Of a stretch of 14,309 nt of DNA, positions 14,106 to 14,309 are shown one piece after another; the first letter of the stretch is position 1, and each line of letters starts with the position of its first letter. The stretch covers positions 1 through 14,309 of the forward strand of contig DASZRL010000034.1 of the NCBI GenBank assembly GCA_035549175.1, in the 5' to 3' direction. The DNA is from DASTSN01 sp035549175 (GTDB lineage Bacteria; Bacteroidota; Bacteroidia; Chitinophagales; Chitinophagaceae). The position numbers and the translations under genes are program-made. The notes beneath the pieces were generated by a model. That model saw only the letters and a program-made list of their open reading frames with translations, was not told the origin of the DNA and did not search any database.

Positions 14106-14309
14106 ATGAAAAGATCAAAATTTACCGAGACGCAAATCGTTAAGGCTCTCAAAGAGCATGAAGCCGGTCGTAAAGCCGAAGATATCTGCAGGGAACTGGG
14201 CATTTCCACCGTGGCATTTTACAAATGGCGGCAGCGCTATGGGGGCCTGGAAGTCACTGAACTTAAACGCCTTAAGGAGCTGGAGGAGGAAAACTCCCGG
14301 CTCAAAAAG
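14106..14309 (+). CDS. IS3-family transposase OrfA (partial at window edge)
   Basis: The first 68 codons of OrfA, open to the window end. Residues 1-20 (MKRSKFTETQIVKALKEHEA) and ICRELGISTVAFYKWRQRY form the helix-turn-helix that binds the IS ends. LKRLKELEEENSRLKK begins the leucine-zipper/coiled coil used for multimerisation. In this family OrfA is normally followed by OrfB with a DDE domain, joined by programmed -1 frameshifting. It is more GC-rich than the methyltransferase gene next to it. The call is secure; the group within IS3 (perhaps the IS407/IS51 type) is a guess. Confidence 0.9.
   Translation, partial: MKRSKFTETQIVKALKEHEAGRKAEDICRELGISTVAFYKWRQRYGGLEVTELKRLKELEEENSRLKK

Larger units (their letters stand above)
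14042..14309 (+). mobile_element. Left end of an IS3-family insertion sequence (partial)
   Basis: The element begins with TGTAAGCTCCCCC at 14042, a TG-starting terminus as usual in the IS3 family, and carries the orfA start at 14106. It runs off the window, so the right end, orfB and any target duplication cannot be seen. Confidence 0.8.

Noticed and set aside
10105..14309. CRISPR array, tRNA gene or attachment site in the accessory region
   Set aside because: I looked for regularly spaced repeats, a tRNA cloverleaf and matching direct repeats at the borders and found none.

Overview
The window looks like a chromosomal segment of a Bacteroidota bacterium, probably Chitinophagales/Chitinophagaceae. 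The evidence is the mreB-mreC-mreD-mrdA-rodA order, a transketolase split into half-length subunits, several TAnnTTTG-type -7 promoter elements and little use of Shine-Dalgarno sequences. The taxonomic placement is inference from these traits; there is no rRNA gene here.

Layout. (1) Positions 1-283 are GC-rich, apparently non-coding, with two hairpins and a candidate promoter. (2) Positions 284-6322 hold the rod-shape/elongasome operon on the + strand: MreB, MreC, MreD, PBP2 and RodA, tightly packed (mreC/mreD abut; mrdA/rodA overlap as ATGA). (3) Positions 6365-7135 hold a metallo-beta-lactamase-fold hydrolase on the same strand. (4) Positions 7228-9038 are a minus-strand operon: an ECF sigma factor, a single-pass membrane protein with a thrice-repeated VPxGYF motif, and a small secreted Spy/CpxP-like protein. 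A terminator follows it, with its U-tract lying inside the last codons of the convergent hydrolase gene. (5) Positions 9142-10104 hold the C-terminal subunit of a split transketolase on the minus strand, with its own promoter and a strong terminator.

(6) From about 10105 onward the sequence becomes visibly AT-rich and turns into an accessory region. It contains a decayed transposase in three frames (probably IS982 family), an unrecognised multi-pass membrane protein, a truncated and twice-frameshifted IS30-family transposase, a SAM-dependent methyltransferase, and a small ORF translationally coupled to the methyltransferase and cut off by an insertion-sequence end. The left end of an IS3-family element with the start of its orfA runs off the window edge.

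How the genes relate. The first block makes the MreBCD-PBP2-RodA machine that inserts lateral peptidoglycan. The minus-strand trio reads as a possible trans-envelope signalling cascade: cytoplasmic sigma factor, inner-membrane regulator, periplasmic sensor. It is the best candidate here for an under-described system. The accessory block looks like the remains of a transferred locus, perhaps for surface glycans, eroded by several rounds of IS insertion. It begins directly upstream of the transketolase half-gene, where a partner gene would often be expected.
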